Shown here: positions 1 to 8,705 of the stretch, in pieces
How the letters are laid out: each line of letters begins with the position of its first letter
How positions within the stretch are numbered: position 1 is the first letter of the stretch
NCBI RefSeq assembly: GCF_013459645.1
Contig: NZ_CP054861.1
Location: 1,228,001-1,292,000, forward strand
Source: Martelella sp. NC20
Lineage (GTDB): Bacteria > Pseudomonadota > Alphaproteobacteria > Rhizobiales > Rhizobiaceae
Reading direction: 5' to 3'
Length of the DNA: 64,000 nt
Notes under the pieces: generated by a model
What the model saw: the letters and a program-made list of their open reading frames with translations, nothing else
What the model was told of the DNA's origin: nothing
Databases searched by the model: none
Made by a program: the position numbers and the translations under genes

Positions 1-531
1 ACGATGCTGACCGAGGGGATCGCAGAGGCTTTCCGCAAGGGCAGCGCCGCGATTGCCGATGCAAGCGGCGTGGAAACGCTGATCAAGGCGGAGGCGAATG
101 ACCGCAAGGCGGCGCCGGCGCTCTACAAGGTCTCCGCCGCGGCATTCCTCGAAAATCCGTCGCTCGCCCATGAAGTGTTCGGCCCGCTCGGCGTCATTGT
201 CATGGCGTCCAATGCCCAGGAAATGCGCGCGGTTGCCGAGCGGCTGGAGGGTCAGCTCACCTGTACCCTGCATATGGATCAAGACGATGCCGAGTTCGCC
301 CGCTCGCTGATCCCGGTGCTGGAACGCAAGGCCGGCCGACTGCTCGCCAACGGTTTTTCAACCGGGGTCGCGGTCAGCGACGCCATGGTCCATGGCGGCC
401 CCTATCCGGCGACCACCAATTTCGGAGGAACCTCGGTCGGCACCATGGCGATACGGCGTTTCCTGCGCCCGGTCTGCTATCAGAACATGCCGGCGGCGCT
501 GTTGCCGGAGGATTTGAGGCACATCGGATAG
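1..531 (+). CDS. Alpha-ketoglutaric semialdehyde dehydrogenase, C-terminal part (cut by window start)
   Basis: C-terminal 176 residues of an aldehyde dehydrogenase; the frame is open to base 1, so the start and the catalytic Cys/Glu lie outside the window. The end region carries AHEVFGPLGVI and VHGGPYPATTNFGGTSVGT, followed by a C-terminus rich in RPVCYQNMPAALLP. I recognise this as typical of NADP-dependent 2,5-dioxovalerate (ketoglutarate semialdehyde) dehydrogenases, which make 2-oxoglutarate at the end of non-phosphorylative pentose or sugar-acid pathways. The assignment rests on family motifs remembered, not searched. The next gene is convergent, 26 bases away. A related aldehyde dehydrogenase with another substrate is the main alternative. 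Confidence 0.8.
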   Translation, partial: TMLTEGIAEAFRKGSAAIADASGVETLIKAEANDRKAAPALYKVSAAAFLENPSLAHEVFGPLGVIVMASNAQEMRAVAERLEGQLTCTLHMDQDDAEFARSLIPVLERKAGRLLANGFSTGVAVSDAMVHGGPYPATTNFGGTSVGTMAIRRFLRPVCYQNMPAALLPEDLRHIG

Positions 532-557
532 GGCAGGTCCGGCAAGCAGCGGCCGGA

Positions 558-1631
558 CTATGTGGAAGGCTTTGCCGGCGCGGCGACATCCATGGCGGCG
601 GTCGCGTTGCCCTGCGATTGCAGTTGCTCGCGCCGGCCGGCAAGCTTGTTTCGCCATAATCCAGCGATATGCGAAATGCGGAATTGCGGAGCGGCCGCGA
701 TCTCGGGCGGTGCCTTGCGCCACTGGTCCAGCCGGCCGGCCATGGCGGCGATGTCGCTGGTGTCGATGCACTGGCCGCCGCCCAGGATCTCATGATTGGT
801 GGCGAGCCGCTCGTCGGCGAGCACCGGCGTGCCGACCGCGTTCGCCTCGGCAAGCGGCAGGCTGAACGGCAGGCAATGGCGCGTCTGCGGATAGAAAACG
901 CAGAGCGACCGGCGCATCCGTTCAATCATCCGGCGATGATCGAGCCGGCCAAGGAAGGTGACGCCGGCCGGCGCCCTGCTGTCGGGCCAGACAATATCGC
1001 CGGCTTCGCAGATATCGAGTTTCAGATCAGGCCGTTCGCGCCGCAGCAGTTCGAATTTCTCGATGATTTCCGAAAGCCCCTTCAGCGGCGTGCCGGGGAA
1101 GAACAGCCGGCTCATGTCGCGCGGGGTGGCGTCGGGCACGAGGTCGTCATCGACCGGATTGTAGATCGTGCTGATCTTCGGCAGCGTGCGGTTCTCCGCG
1201 CTCAGGAAATCGCGCACATGGCGCGCATGGACATTTGAGACGCAGACGATCTCGATATCGGCCTCGGCAAGCGCCTCGCCCATGCGGCGGTTGTGCCGGC
1301 CTGGGTTGGAATGAAGCCTGAGAAAGATCGGGCAATGGGGATTGAGCTTGCGCGCCTTCAGCGCCGATTTCCACGAACTGATCACCGCGATCGCCTGAAC
1401 GCCGGCGAGATCGTCCGCCCGCATCGAACCGATCGGGCGGTAAAAGCCGCAGGAATCGCGATCGATGTCGATGCGGCCGTTCTGGTAGAAATGAAACCGG
1501 AATTTCTTGCCATGGGCTCTGGCAACGCGCATGGCGACCGATTCCGCACCGCTGAGCGTCCCGGCTTCAAGTGTGCCAAGCGTGTAGGGCGAAAGGCAGT
1601 AAGGATCGATAATGGCGATGGCGGCGGTCAT
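558..1631 (-). CDS. Glycosyltransferase, group 1 (GT4-like)
   Basis: 357-residue putative cytoplasmic glycosyltransferase. The C-terminal half has the GT-B donor-binding pattern: FLGRLDHRRM, then a region around SLPLAEANAVGTPVLADE, where the conserved Glu of the GT4 nucleotide-sugar site would sit. The N-terminal half holds RLHSNPGRHNRRMGE, like an acceptor-domain loop. The reading frame extends 26 codons further upstream, but the ATG at 1631 has a near-perfect Shine-Dalgarno (AAGGAGG, about 6 bases upstream), so I chose that start. Donor sugar and acceptor cannot be told. It stands alone, convergent with the dehydrogenase gene and divergent from the Crp/Fnr gene, so it is probably its own transcription unit. 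Confidence 0.75.
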   Translation of the reverse strand: MTAAIAIIDPYCLSPYTLGTLEAGTLSGAESVAMRVARAHGKKFRFHFYQNGRIDIDRDSCGFYRPIGSMRADDLAGVQAIAVISSWKSALKARKLNPHCPIFLRLHSNPGRHNRRMGEALAEADIEIVCVSNVHARHVRDFLSAENRTLPKISTIYNPVDDDLVPDATPRDMSRLFFPGTPLKGLSEIIEKFELLRRERPDLKLDICEAGDIVWPDSRAPAGVTFLGRLDHRRMIERMRRSLCVFYPQTRHCLPFSLPLAEANAVGTPVLADERLATNHEILGGGQCIDTSDIAAMAGRLDQWRKAPPEIAAAPQFRISHIAGLWRNKLAGRREQLQSQGNATAAMDVAAPAKPST

Positions 1632-1884
1632 TATATGACCTCCTTGCGCCAGTCCGGCAGCAGTTTTGACATCAGAAATTTCCTCGTTCGCGGCATCTAC
1701 CTGAACCATTCTGACGAAGCGCGCATTAAACTGGTTACAAATAGGTGAAAATTGCGATGAAAGTGCGAAGGTCCCGGATAAAGTGCGCTGCGACCGGTCA
1801 TTGCCCTTGCTGCCATCGTTTCGGCATAATTGCTGTGGCAGTCAGCTTGCCATCACATTCGCCCTGCCGGGAGATTTTGCAAAG

Positions 1885-2640
1885 ATGAACGCGCACACGA
1901 AAAGCTGCCTGGTCCAGAAGCTCTCGCATTATGCCGAACTCGAGGACGCCTCGCTTGAAGGTCTTGCCCGGCTCGAACGCGAGGAAAAGGACTTCGCCAG
2001 GAATGACGAGGTCTATCAGGAGGGCGACCGCAATATTCACCTTTATGTGGTTAAAAAGGGCTGGCTCTACAGCTATGCCGACCTGAAGGACGGCCGCCGG
2101 CAGATCGTGGAGATCCATCATCCGGGCGACATTGTCGGTTTTCCCGACATCGCCTTCACCGAACGCACGACGGTGCTGAGGGCCGCCGAAGACGTGCGCC
2201 TGTGCCCGTTTCCGAAAAAGGACCTCGACGACGTGTTCATGCGCGCGCCCCAGCTTGCCGCGCTGCTGTTTGCGCTCGCGGTGCGCAACCAGGTGATCAT
2301 GATCGATTTCCTGCGCGCCATCGGCCGCATGAGCGCGCGCGAACGGATCGCCTATCTGCTGCTCGATCTTCAGGCCCGGCTTCGCATAGCCAACACATCG
2401 ATGACGACGACCTTCCGCCTGCCGCTGAAACAGACCGAACTCTCCGATGTCCTCGGGCTGACCAATGTCTATGTCAGCCGCAGCTTCACCGCGCTCGAAA
2501 AGGACGGCCTTATCCGCCGCTCCAACGGGTCGGTGGAAATTCTGGAAGAGCAACGGATGAAGCGCATCTGCGACTTCTCCGACCGCCACACCAATCTCGA
2601 CACATCATGGTTTCCCAAGAGCGCGCCGGCCGAGGCGTGA
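1885..2640 (+). CDS. Crp/Fnr-family transcriptional regulator
   Basis: 251-residue DNA-binding regulator. Residues about 20-135 form a cyclic-nucleotide-binding-like beta-roll (YQEGDRNIHLYVVKKGW, then HHPGDIVGFPDIAF). The C-terminal winged helix-turn-helix is around LKQTELSDVLGLTNVYVSR, a typical Crp_2 recognition helix. There is no N-terminal Cys cluster as in oxygen-sensing FNR or FixK relatives, so an Fe-S sensor is unlikely. The frame opens earlier (1783), but the ATG at 1885 gives a normal family length. No adjacent gene is co-oriented, so its targets cannot be inferred from context. Confidence 0.85.
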   Translation: MNAHTKSCLVQKLSHYAELEDASLEGLARLEREEKDFARNDEVYQEGDRNIHLYVVKKGWLYSYADLKDGRRQIVEIHHPGDIVGFPDIAFTERTTVLRAAEDVRLCPFPKKDLDDVFMRAPQLAALLFALAVRNQVIMIDFLRAIGRMSARERIAYLLLDLQARLRIANTSMTTTFRLPLKQTELSDVLGLTNVYVSRSFTALEKDGLIRRSNGSVEILEEQRMKRICDFSDRHTNLDTSWFPKSAPAEA

Positions 2641-2709
2641 TCACGCATATGTCTATGATTTTAAATGATTAAGTCTGATTGACTCGATTTAAGTTAATCA
2701 TGCGGAATC

Positions 2710-3798
2710 CTATTCCCCGGCGACGGCTTCCAGCGTGAGCGAACGGCTGCCCATTTCCTGGGAGCGGCCGGCGAGGTCGAGCACCTGCTGCAGTTCCGCG
2801 CCGCGCAGGAAGGTCGGGTCGGCCGGGGCCTCGCCGCGAATGGCGGCGATGAAGCGCTGGTAGATCGAGGCCACCGGCGGGCATTCGATATCGCTCCACT
2901 CTTCCTTCAGCAGCGCATCCGGACCGATAGCGGCGCGCAGATGGCTGACGCCGCGCTCGAACAGCACCTGCAGCCCGCCCTTGTCGCCGTAAATCCTGAG
3001 GCGGAGGTCATTGTGGTGGCCGGAGGCGAAGCGCGAGGCGGTGATCGTGCCGATCGCGCCATTGGCCAGATCCATATGCATGACGAAACTGTCATTGGCA
3101 TCGAGCGTATAGTCGCCGATCCGGTCGTCCGGCGCCTTGTGGAACACGGCCGTGCGGCAGGAGACCGAATGCGGCGCGGAACCGGCGGCAAACGTGGCGA
3201 AATCGACGATGTGGATGCCGACATCGCCGAGCGCGCCTTTCGAGCCATGCGCCGTGGAAAGCCGCCACAGCCAGCCGGGCTCGGTTCGCCAATCGCCCCA
3301 TGCCGCCTGCGTCAGCCAGCTTTGCAGGTAGGATGCCTCGAAGTGGCGCACGGCGCCGATCGCGCCTTCGGCGATCATATCCGCGGCCTTTTGCAGGGCC
3401 GCGACATTGCGATAGCTGAGATTGATCATGTTGACGATGCCGGCGGCCTCGGCGGCCGAGGCCATTTCGGAGGCAAAGGCGTAGTCGGTGCTCAGCGGCT
3501 TTTCGCAAAGCACATGCTTGCCGCTGGCAATCAGCGGCATGGTCGTGGCATAATGCAGACCGTCGGGCGTCACCACCGAGGCGGCGTCGAAATCGCATCG
3601 CTCGATCGCCTCGGCAAGCGTGGCGTAGCGGCCCTCGATCCCGTGCCTGTCGCAAAATGCAGCGAGCACATCGGTGCGAGGATCGACGCCCGCCACGACG
3701 CTCACGCCGGGGATGTCGGCATAGGCTTCGGCGTGGGTGCGTCCCATGCCGCCGGTGCCGACCAGCAGCACCCGTACCGGTTTCTTGGTCTCGCTCAT
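2710..3798 (-). CDS. Gfo/Idh/MocA-family oxidoreductase
   Basis: 362-residue NAD(P)-dependent oxidoreductase. The N-terminal Rossmann fold shows VLLVGTGGMGRTHAEAY (GxGxxG at residues 14-19), and CEKPLSTD is the family's EKP motif with the catalytic Lys. The C-terminal alpha/beta domain holds GALGDVGIHIVDFATF. Members oxidise or epimerise sugars, inositols or related polyols; the substrate here is not visible. The ATG at 3798 is preceded by GGAGA at 7 bases and was preferred to the upstream start at 3822. It lies downstream of the ThuA gene on the same strand, about 120 bases apart, and such pairs are common in sugar-use loci. Confidence 0.88.
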   Translation of the reverse strand: MSETKKPVRVLLVGTGGMGRTHAEAYADIPGVSVVAGVDPRTDVLAAFCDRHGIEGRYATLAEAIERCDFDAASVVTPDGLHYATTMPLIASGKHVLCEKPLSTDYAFASEMASAAEAAGIVNMINLSYRNVAALQKAADMIAEGAIGAVRHFEASYLQSWLTQAAWGDWRTEPGWLWRLSTAHGSKGALGDVGIHIVDFATFAAGSAPHSVSCRTAVFHKAPDDRIGDYTLDANDSFVMHMDLANGAIGTITASRFASGHHNDLRLRIYGDKGGLQVLFERGVSHLRAAIGPDALLKEEWSDIECPPVASIYQRFIAAIRGEAPADPTFLRGAELQQVLDLAGRSQEMGSRSLTLEAVAGE

Positions 3799-3861
3799 CG
3801 GGATGTCTCCGTGGTTGAGCATTCGCGGGCAGGTGAAAACGCCTGAGCTCTGCGAAAATGT

Positions 3862-3921
3862 ATCAGAAAAACAAATAGATGGAATGGAGTGGAGAGGCGC
3901 TTCGGCGAAAAGCGCTGCCTC
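3862..3921 (-). terminator. Hairpin with T-rich tail after the ThuA gene
   Basis: Just past the ThuA stop, the minus strand can fold a GAGGC-AGCGCTT / AAGCGC-CTC hairpin. About ten bases later comes TCCATCTATTTGTTTTTC. The T tract is not adjacent to the stem, so this is a weak intrinsic terminator at best. The same arrangement recurs after the HPr gene. Confidence 0.35.
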
Positions 3922-4706
3922 TATCGGAAACCCTCTTCGCCGGGATTGTGCAGGCGGGCGCCGCGCTCCGCGATTTTTTCCGGCGCCTTGTCGACCGGCA
4001 CGTTGGGAGCGGCGGTCGGCTCGGCGATCCGGCGGGCCGGATTGTGGGCCCAGTGCACGGCGTTGGCGATCACGCGCTGGACATTGGCGTCGTGATAGGT
4101 CGGATAGGTCTCGTGGCCGGGGCGGAAGTAGAACACATTGCCCGCGCCGCGCTTGTAGGTGAGGCCGGAGCGGAACACCTCGCCGCCCTGGAACCAGCTC
4201 ACGAACACGGTCTCGAGCGGTTCCGGCACGCCGAAGGGCTCGCCGTACATTTCCTCGTTTTCAAGCTCGAACATCGGCCCGACGCCGGCGGCGATCGGGT
4301 GGTTGGCGGAGGTCACCCACAGCCGCTCGCGCTCGCCCGCCTCCCGCCAGGTGAGATTGCAGGCCGTGCCCATCAGCCGTTTGAACGGTTTCGAAAAATG
4401 CGCCGAGTGCAGGAAGATCATGCCCATCCCGCTCCACACCGCCTCGCAGACCCGCTCTGCGACGGCGTCGGAGATCTCGCCGTGGGCGGCATGGCCCCAC
4501 CACAGCAGGACGTCGGTTTCGGCAAGCCTCTGCGCGGTCAACCCATGTTCGGGATCCTGGAGAACGGCGGTTTCGGCGGAGATCCCGTCATCGCGGTTGA
4601 GGCTTTCGGCGATGGCGGCATGCATGCCGCGCGGGTAAAGGTCGGCCACGGTCTTGTTGGTCTGCTCGTGGACGTTCTCGCCCCAAACGAGTGTTCTGAT
4701 CGTCAT
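3921..4706 (-). CDS. ThuA-like (trehalose utilisation) domain protein
   Basis: 261-residue protein of the class-I glutamine-amidotransferase-like ThuA family, named from the rhizobial trehalose utilisation gene. Visible family features are VWGENVHEQ near the start, DVLLWWGHAAHGEI, and GMIFLHSAHFSKPFKRLMG. The catalytic role of the family is poorly defined; related proteins take part in oxidation of disaccharides at a keto-sugar stage. The frame opens 56 codons earlier, but homologues begin at the MTIRTLVWGE-like sequence, so I used the ATG at 4706. It precedes a Gfo/Idh dehydrogenase on the same strand, and the two probably act on the same carbohydrate, which is not identifiable here. Confidence 0.82.
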   Translation of the reverse strand: MTIRTLVWGENVHEQTNKTVADLYPRGMHAAIAESLNRDDGISAETAVLQDPEHGLTAQRLAETDVLLWWGHAAHGEISDAVAERVCEAVWSGMGMIFLHSAHFSKPFKRLMGTACNLTWREAGERERLWVTSANHPIAAGVGPMFELENEEMYGEPFGVPEPLETVFVSWFQGGEVFRSGLTYKRGAGNVFYFRPGHETYPTYHDANVQRVIANAVHWAHNPARRIAEPTAAPNVPVDKAPEKIAERGARLHNPGEEGFR

Positions 4707-4789
4707 GTCTGGTATCCACTTTTCCCGGATGGGCTCGGCGCATTTCGCGACCCGGGCGGGCTCGCCCGAAATTCGCGGAAATGCGGAAA

Positions 4790-4846
4790 ACAAACAGATG
4801 GAGCGGGTCCGCGGTTCTTTCGTGAAAAGCGGCCCGGCTCCGGGTT
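4790..4846 (-). terminator. Imperfect hairpin with T-rich tail after the HPr gene
   Basis: On the minus strand, GC-rich imperfect arms (AGCCGGGCCGCTTTTC with GCGGACCCGCT) follow the HPr stop codon and lead into CTCCATCTGTTTGTTTTCC. The tail closely matches the one after the ThuA gene (CTCCATCTATTTGTTTTTC allowing small differences). It probably ends the chvI-chvG-hprK-EIIA-HPr transcript, but the stem is imperfect. Confidence 0.35.
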
Positions 4847-5121
4847 CAGCCGTCCTCGCCGAAGCGGTCGGCAATCAGCGCCTCGATCGCATCGAGCGCC
4901 GGCTCCGCCTCGGCTCCCGCGGCGGAAACGAGAATAGTGCTGTTGATGCCGGCTGCAAGCATCATCAGCCCCATAATCGACGTACCGCCGACATTCATGC
5001 CATCCTTGGTGACATTGACGGAGGCGTCGAACTTTTCGACGGTCTGAACGAATTTCGCGGAAGCGCGCGCATGCAGCCCCCTTTTGTTGAGAATGGTAAG
5101 GCGGCGGGTCAGCGGTTCCAT
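4846..5121 (-). CDS. ptsH: HPr phosphocarrier protein
   Basis: 91-residue HPr. NKRGLHARASAKF places the phospho-accepting His at residue 17, and GTSIMGLMML places the regulatory Ser, the target of HPr kinase, at residue 48. In alphaproteobacteria HPr passes phosphate to Man-type EIIA in a PTS cascade that regulates rather than imports sugar. It is the last gene of a co-oriented set: chvI, chvG, hprK, EIIA, HPr, with the EIIA stop 8 bases upstream. The presence of both His and Ser sites beside an HPr kinase gene fits a working regulatory switch. Its length is usual for the family. Confidence 0.94.
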   Translation of the reverse strand: MEPLTRRLTILNKRGLHARASAKFVQTVEKFDASVNVTKDGMNVGGTSIMGLMMLAAGINSTILVSAAGAEAEPALDAIEALIADRFGEDG

Positions 5122-5129
5122 CTAGCCTG

Positions 5130-5528
5130 TTAGTTCCCGTTCAGAACACGGCTTGCGACATTGATATAGCGGCGGCCGGCATCCTCGGCTTCGGCAAGCG
5201 CCTTGGCCATGTCGTTTTCCTGGCGCACGGCCACGAGCTTGATCAGCATCGGCAGGTTGACGCCGGCGATCACCTCGGTCGTGCTGTTCATCACCGAAAT
5301 CGCAAGATTTGAGGGCGTTCCGCCGAACATGTCGGTCAGGATGATGACGCCATTGCCGGCATCGACCCTGCCGACAGCGCCAACGATATCGTCGCGGCGG
5401 CGATCCATGTCGTCCTCGGGACCGATCGAAATCGTCTCGATGGCATCCTGGGGCCCAACAACATGTTCGACCGCCAGACGGAATTCCTCCGCAAGGCCGC
5501 CATGGGTCACAAGAACCAGTCCGATCAT
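5130..5528 (-). CDS. manX: PTS EIIA component, mannose family (regulatory)
   Basis: 132-residue EIIA-Man-type protein. MIGLVLVTHGGLAEEF places the phospho-His at residue 9, and ILTDMFGGTPSNLA is the family's second signature. No EIIB, EIIC or EIID genes are near, so it is inferred to receive phosphate from HPr for regulation rather than sugar import, as known in rhizobia and other alphaproteobacteria. It sits between hprK (149 bases upstream) and the HPr gene (8 bases downstream). An AAGGAGC Shine-Dalgarno precedes the ATG at 5528. Confidence 0.92.
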   Translation of the reverse strand: MIGLVLVTHGGLAEEFRLAVEHVVGPQDAIETISIGPEDDMDRRRDDIVGAVGRVDAGNGVIILTDMFGGTPSNLAISVMNSTTEVIAGVNLPMLIKLVAVRQENDMAKALAEAEDAGRRYINVASRVLNGN

Positions 5529-5676
5529 TCACCAAGCTCCTTTTCGGCAGGCGATCACGTTCGCATCTTGTCGAAGCGGGCGCGAAGTGCAAGCCAAAAG
5601 GGCGAAATCTCACATGAAATCAGTTGCAGCCGTCGCTCTGATGCGGGCCGGTCACAAGTCGCCCGTGCCGAGGCGA

Positions 5677-6159
5677 TCAGTAATCGGCGAAACGCGGCCG
5701 TGCGGGACGTCCTTCCTCAAGTCCGGGACAAAGTGCTGCAAGCGTCGAAAACGGATCGGGCGAGGGCCAGTGCAGGCGGGCGAGCGGCAGCGCCAGACCG
5801 GGCAGAACGGCGAGGCTTTCGCCGGCTTCCGGCAGGCGCGCGGCCTCGGCCGGATCGACGGGCAGGAGCGCGAAATCGATGACCGCCTCCGGCAGGTGGT
5901 CGATGGGGACGAGGCCGGTCCCGCGGATTTCGATCAATCCCGCGGTCGCCGCCGGGGCTGCAGCCACCACCGTGCCGTTGAAGGCCGAAATCATGATCTG
6001 GTCATCGGCGATCAGGCTTGCATGAAGGCCATGCAGCCGTCCCGCCCGTATCAGCGAGAGCGCGAGCGCGCTTTTGCCGGCGCCAGAGGGGCCGGTGATC
6101 AGGATGCCGGTCGCCCCAAGCACGATTGCCGTCGCATGCAGATTGGTCGCGCCGGTCAT
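5677..6159 (-). CDS. hprK: HPr kinase/phosphorylase, short alphaproteobacterial form
   Basis: 160-residue HPr(Ser) kinase. The P-loop GPSGAGKS is at residues 23-30, and GLIEIRGTG matches the family signature that follows the catalytic region. It lacks the N-terminal domain of Firmicute HprK (about 310 residues in all); this short form is normal for alphaproteobacteria and not a truncation event. The start ATG overlaps the chvG stop in an ATGA, implying translational coupling to the sensor kinase. It should phosphorylate Ser48 of the neighbouring HPr and so connect ChvG/ChvI signalling with PTS carbon control. Confidence 0.9.
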   Translation of the reverse strand: MTGATNLHATAIVLGATGILITGPSGAGKSALALSLIRAGRLHGLHASLIADDQIMISAFNGTVVAAAPAATAGLIEIRGTGLVPIDHLPEAVIDFALLPVDPAEAARLPEAGESLAVLPGLALPLARLHWPSPDPFSTLAALCPGLEEGRPARPRFADY

Positions 6160-7925
6160 GATGCCTTGCCGATGGCCGCCGGCAGGGTGAGCGTGAAGCG
6201 TGCGCCCCTGACCTCGCCGGTTTCCGGATCGGTGACGTTTTCCGCCGCAAGCGTGCCGCCATGGGCCTCGGCGATCTGGCGCGAGATCGAAAGACCGAGG
6301 CCGGAATTCTGGCCGAAGGCCTCGCCATCCGGCCGGTCGGTGTAAAACCGCTCGAAAATGCGCTCCAGCGCATCGGGCCGGATGCCGGGGCCATTATCGG
6401 TGACGGTGACGGTGATCTGTGCCCTTGTGCGGGTCAGCGCCACATCGACGCGGCCGGTCTTCTCGGGCACGAAGGACCGGGCGTTTTCGATCAGATTGGT
6501 GACGATCTGGCCGATGCGCAGATCATGCCCGATCGCCTCGAACGCGGTCTTGCCGTGATTGCCGGGATGGGCGGTGAATCCGATCTGCACCTTTTTGTGG
6601 CGCTTGCTGGTCTCGCGAGAGATCTCCACCAGGTCGGTGAGCAGCGCCTCGACATCGAAGCGTGTGGCATCCTCGCGGGCAAGTTCGGCATCGAGCCTGG
6701 AGGCGTCCGAGATATCGCTGATCAGCCGGTCGAGGCGGCGCACATCGTGCTGGATGATTTCGGTGAGCCGGGCCTTGGACTCCTCTGTTTTCGCCAGCGG
6801 CAGCGTCTCGACCGCGCTGCGCAGCGAGGTCAGCGGGTTTTTCAGCTCGTGGGCGACATCGGCGGCGAAACTGTCGATCGCGTCGATCCGGTCATAGAGC
6901 GCCGTGGTCATCTCCCTGAGCGCTGTCGACAGATGGCCGATTTCGTCCTGGCGGGCCGAAAAATCCGGGATTTCCTCACGCTCGCGCGGTCCCCCGCGGC
7001 GCACCCTTACGGCGGCTTCGGAAAGCCGGCGCAGCGGATTGGCAATCGTCGAGGACAGCATGAAGGAGAGGATCATCGTCACCAGCGCCGTGACCCCGAA
7101 GACGCGGATGATCGCGATCCGCTCGGCATGGACGATCTGGTCGATATCGCCGGCCTGGGTGGACAGCAGCAATACGCCGAGGACCGCGCGAAAACGCTGG
7201 ATCGGCACGGCGACGGAGACGATCAGCTTGCCCTTGTCGGTGACGCGCACCACGGCGGAACGCTGGGCATCGAGCGCCTTGACGACTTCCGGGTAGATCG
7301 AGCCGTCGCCGCCCGGCGCCTCCTCGTAGCGCGGCAGGTTGCCGGGCTGCAGGAAGCGGTTCATGAGGTTGCCGAGCTTGTTGCTGACGCTTTCGCTGTC
7401 GTCCACGCTGGCGGCGGGCAGATCGTAGCGCAGTACCTGTCCGCGCGAATAGAGATAGCGCGAATCGAGAATGAGATTGGCGTCCGGATCGAAGATCCGC
7501 GCTCTTGTCCGCGTCGGCGAAATCAGACGCCTGAGGATCGGCGCCACCTTTTCCGGATTGAGCGGAAAGCGAAGATCCTCGTCGCTGGTGGTCGGCCGGG
7601 CGCTCTCGCCGGCCTGCAGTTCCAGCAGCTTCTGCGGGTCGATGGTCATCGTGTCGGTTTCGACCGAGGCCGAGGAGGCGATCGCGCCGGCGATGATTTC
7701 GCCCTGGGTCAAGAGGCTTTCGACGCGCGCGTCGATCAGCCCCTCGCGAAACTGGTTGAGATAGAGGATGCCGCCGACCAGAAAGAACAGCGCCAGAAGG
7801 TTGAAGAACAGGATGCGCCAGTTGAGGCTGGAGAACACGGTCGAGGCCAGCACCCAGCGCATCACGGCGAAGGGCTTTCGCCAGCGCCGGGCCGGTTTGG
7901 CAGTGTTCTTGGCTGTGTCCGTCAC
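6156..7925 (-). CDS. chvG: Two-component sensor histidine kinase ChvG (ExoS)
   Basis: 589-residue inner-membrane sensor kinase. Transmembrane segments lie near residues 37-57 and 272-294, with a periplasmic sensor domain of about 215 residues between. HAMP follows (about 295-350), then the H-box FAADVAHELKNPLTS with the phospho-His at residue 359. The ATPase domain shows NLIENARSF, DNGPGI and GLGLSI. The start is GTG at 7925 with AGGA six bases upstream. Placement beside chvI and hprK and divergent from pckA is the classic rhizobial arrangement. Known relatives respond to acid pH and envelope state and control exopolysaccharide and virulence or symbiosis genes. Confidence 0.95.
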   Translation of the reverse strand: MTDTAKNTAKPARRWRKPFAVMRWVLASTVFSSLNWRILFFNLLALFFLVGGILYLNQFREGLIDARVESLLTQGEIIAGAIASSASVETDTMTIDPQKLLELQAGESARPTTSDEDLRFPLNPEKVAPILRRLISPTRTRARIFDPDANLILDSRYLYSRGQVLRYDLPAASVDDSESVSNKLGNLMNRFLQPGNLPRYEEAPGGDGSIYPEVVKALDAQRSAVVRVTDKGKLIVSVAVPIQRFRAVLGVLLLSTQAGDIDQIVHAERIAIIRVFGVTALVTMILSFMLSSTIANPLRRLSEAAVRVRRGGPREREEIPDFSARQDEIGHLSTALREMTTALYDRIDAIDSFAADVAHELKNPLTSLRSAVETLPLAKTEESKARLTEIIQHDVRRLDRLISDISDASRLDAELAREDATRFDVEALLTDLVEISRETSKRHKKVQIGFTAHPGNHGKTAFEAIGHDLRIGQIVTNLIENARSFVPEKTGRVDVALTRTRAQITVTVTDNGPGIRPDALERIFERFYTDRPDGEAFGQNSGLGLSISRQIAEAHGGTLAAENVTDPETGEVRGARFTLTLPAAIGKAS

Positions 7926-7988
7926 GCTACGTCCTGCTTGCCCCGGCGGGCCCGAAGTCGATGGGCTCGCCGGTCGTCATCGGGAAAA

Positions 7989-8705
7989 TCAGGCCGCCTC
8001 ACGGAAGCGATAGCCGACGCCGTAAAGGGTCTCGATCATGTCGAAGTCGGTGTCGACGATCTTGAACTTCTTGCGCAGGCGCTTGATGTGGCTGTCGATG
8101 GTGCGGTCATCGACATAGACCTGATCGTCATAGGCGGCATCCATCAGCGCATCGCGGCTCTTGACCACGCCCGGGCGCTGGGCAAGCGATTGCAGGATCA
8201 GGAATTCGGTGACGGTGAGGGTGACCGCGCCGCCTTTCCAGGTGCAGGTATGACGCTCGCGGTCCATCACCAGCGGCCCGCGCTCCAGCGGACGGTTGGC
8301 CTCGCCATCGGCCGGCTTGATGCCGTTGGCGGCGGCCTCGCGGGCGGCGACCCGGCGCAGCACGGCGCGGACGCGCTCCACCAGCAGGCGCTGCGAGAAA
8401 GGCTTGGTGATGAAATCGTCGGCGCCCATCTTGAGGCCGAACAACTCGTCGATCTCCTCGTCCTTCGAGGTCAGGAAGATCACCGGCATGTCGGATTTCT
8501 GGCGCAGCCGGCGCAGCAGTTCCATCCCGTCCATGCGCGGCATCTTGATATCGAAGATGGCAAGCTGCGGGGGGTTGGCCTGAAGCCCGGTCAGCGCGGT
8601 GGCGCCATCGGTATAGGTGTCGACGCGATACCCCTCCGATTCGAGCGCGATCGACACCGAGGTCAGAATATTGCGGTCGTCATCGACCAGAGCGATCGTC
8701 TGCAT
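7989..8705 (-). CDS. chvI: Response regulator ChvI (OmpR family)
   Basis: 238-residue regulator. The receiver domain has the acidic pair VDDD at residues 7-10, the phospho-acceptor Asp52 in [14 protein letters not shown], and the conserved Lys in [11 protein letters not shown]. The C-terminal winged helix shows [17 protein letters not shown] and [15 protein letters not shown], typical of OmpR/PhoB DNA-binding domains. I started at the ATG at 8705 ([10 protein letters not shown]) rather than 8777. It is the first gene of a leftward set leading through chvG into the PTS genes, and is divergent from pckA over 336 bases. It is the partner of ChvG. Confidence 0.95.
   Translation of the reverse strand: MQTIALVDDDRNILTSVSIALESEGYRVDTYTDGATALTGLQANPPQLAIFDIKMPRMDGMELLRRLRQKSDMPVIFLTSKDEEIDELFGLKMGADDFITKPFSQRLLVERVRAVLRRVAAREAAANGIKPADGEANRPLERGPLVMDRERHTCTWKGGAVTLTVTEFLILQSLAQRPGVVKSRDALMDAAYDDQVYVDDRTIDSHIKRLRKKFKIVDTDFDMIETLYGVGYRFREAA

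Noticed and set aside
5677-6159. Truncated hprK pseudogene.
   Set aside because: It lacks the N-terminal domain of Firmicute HprK, but the short form with P-loop and signature is normal in alphaproteobacteria.
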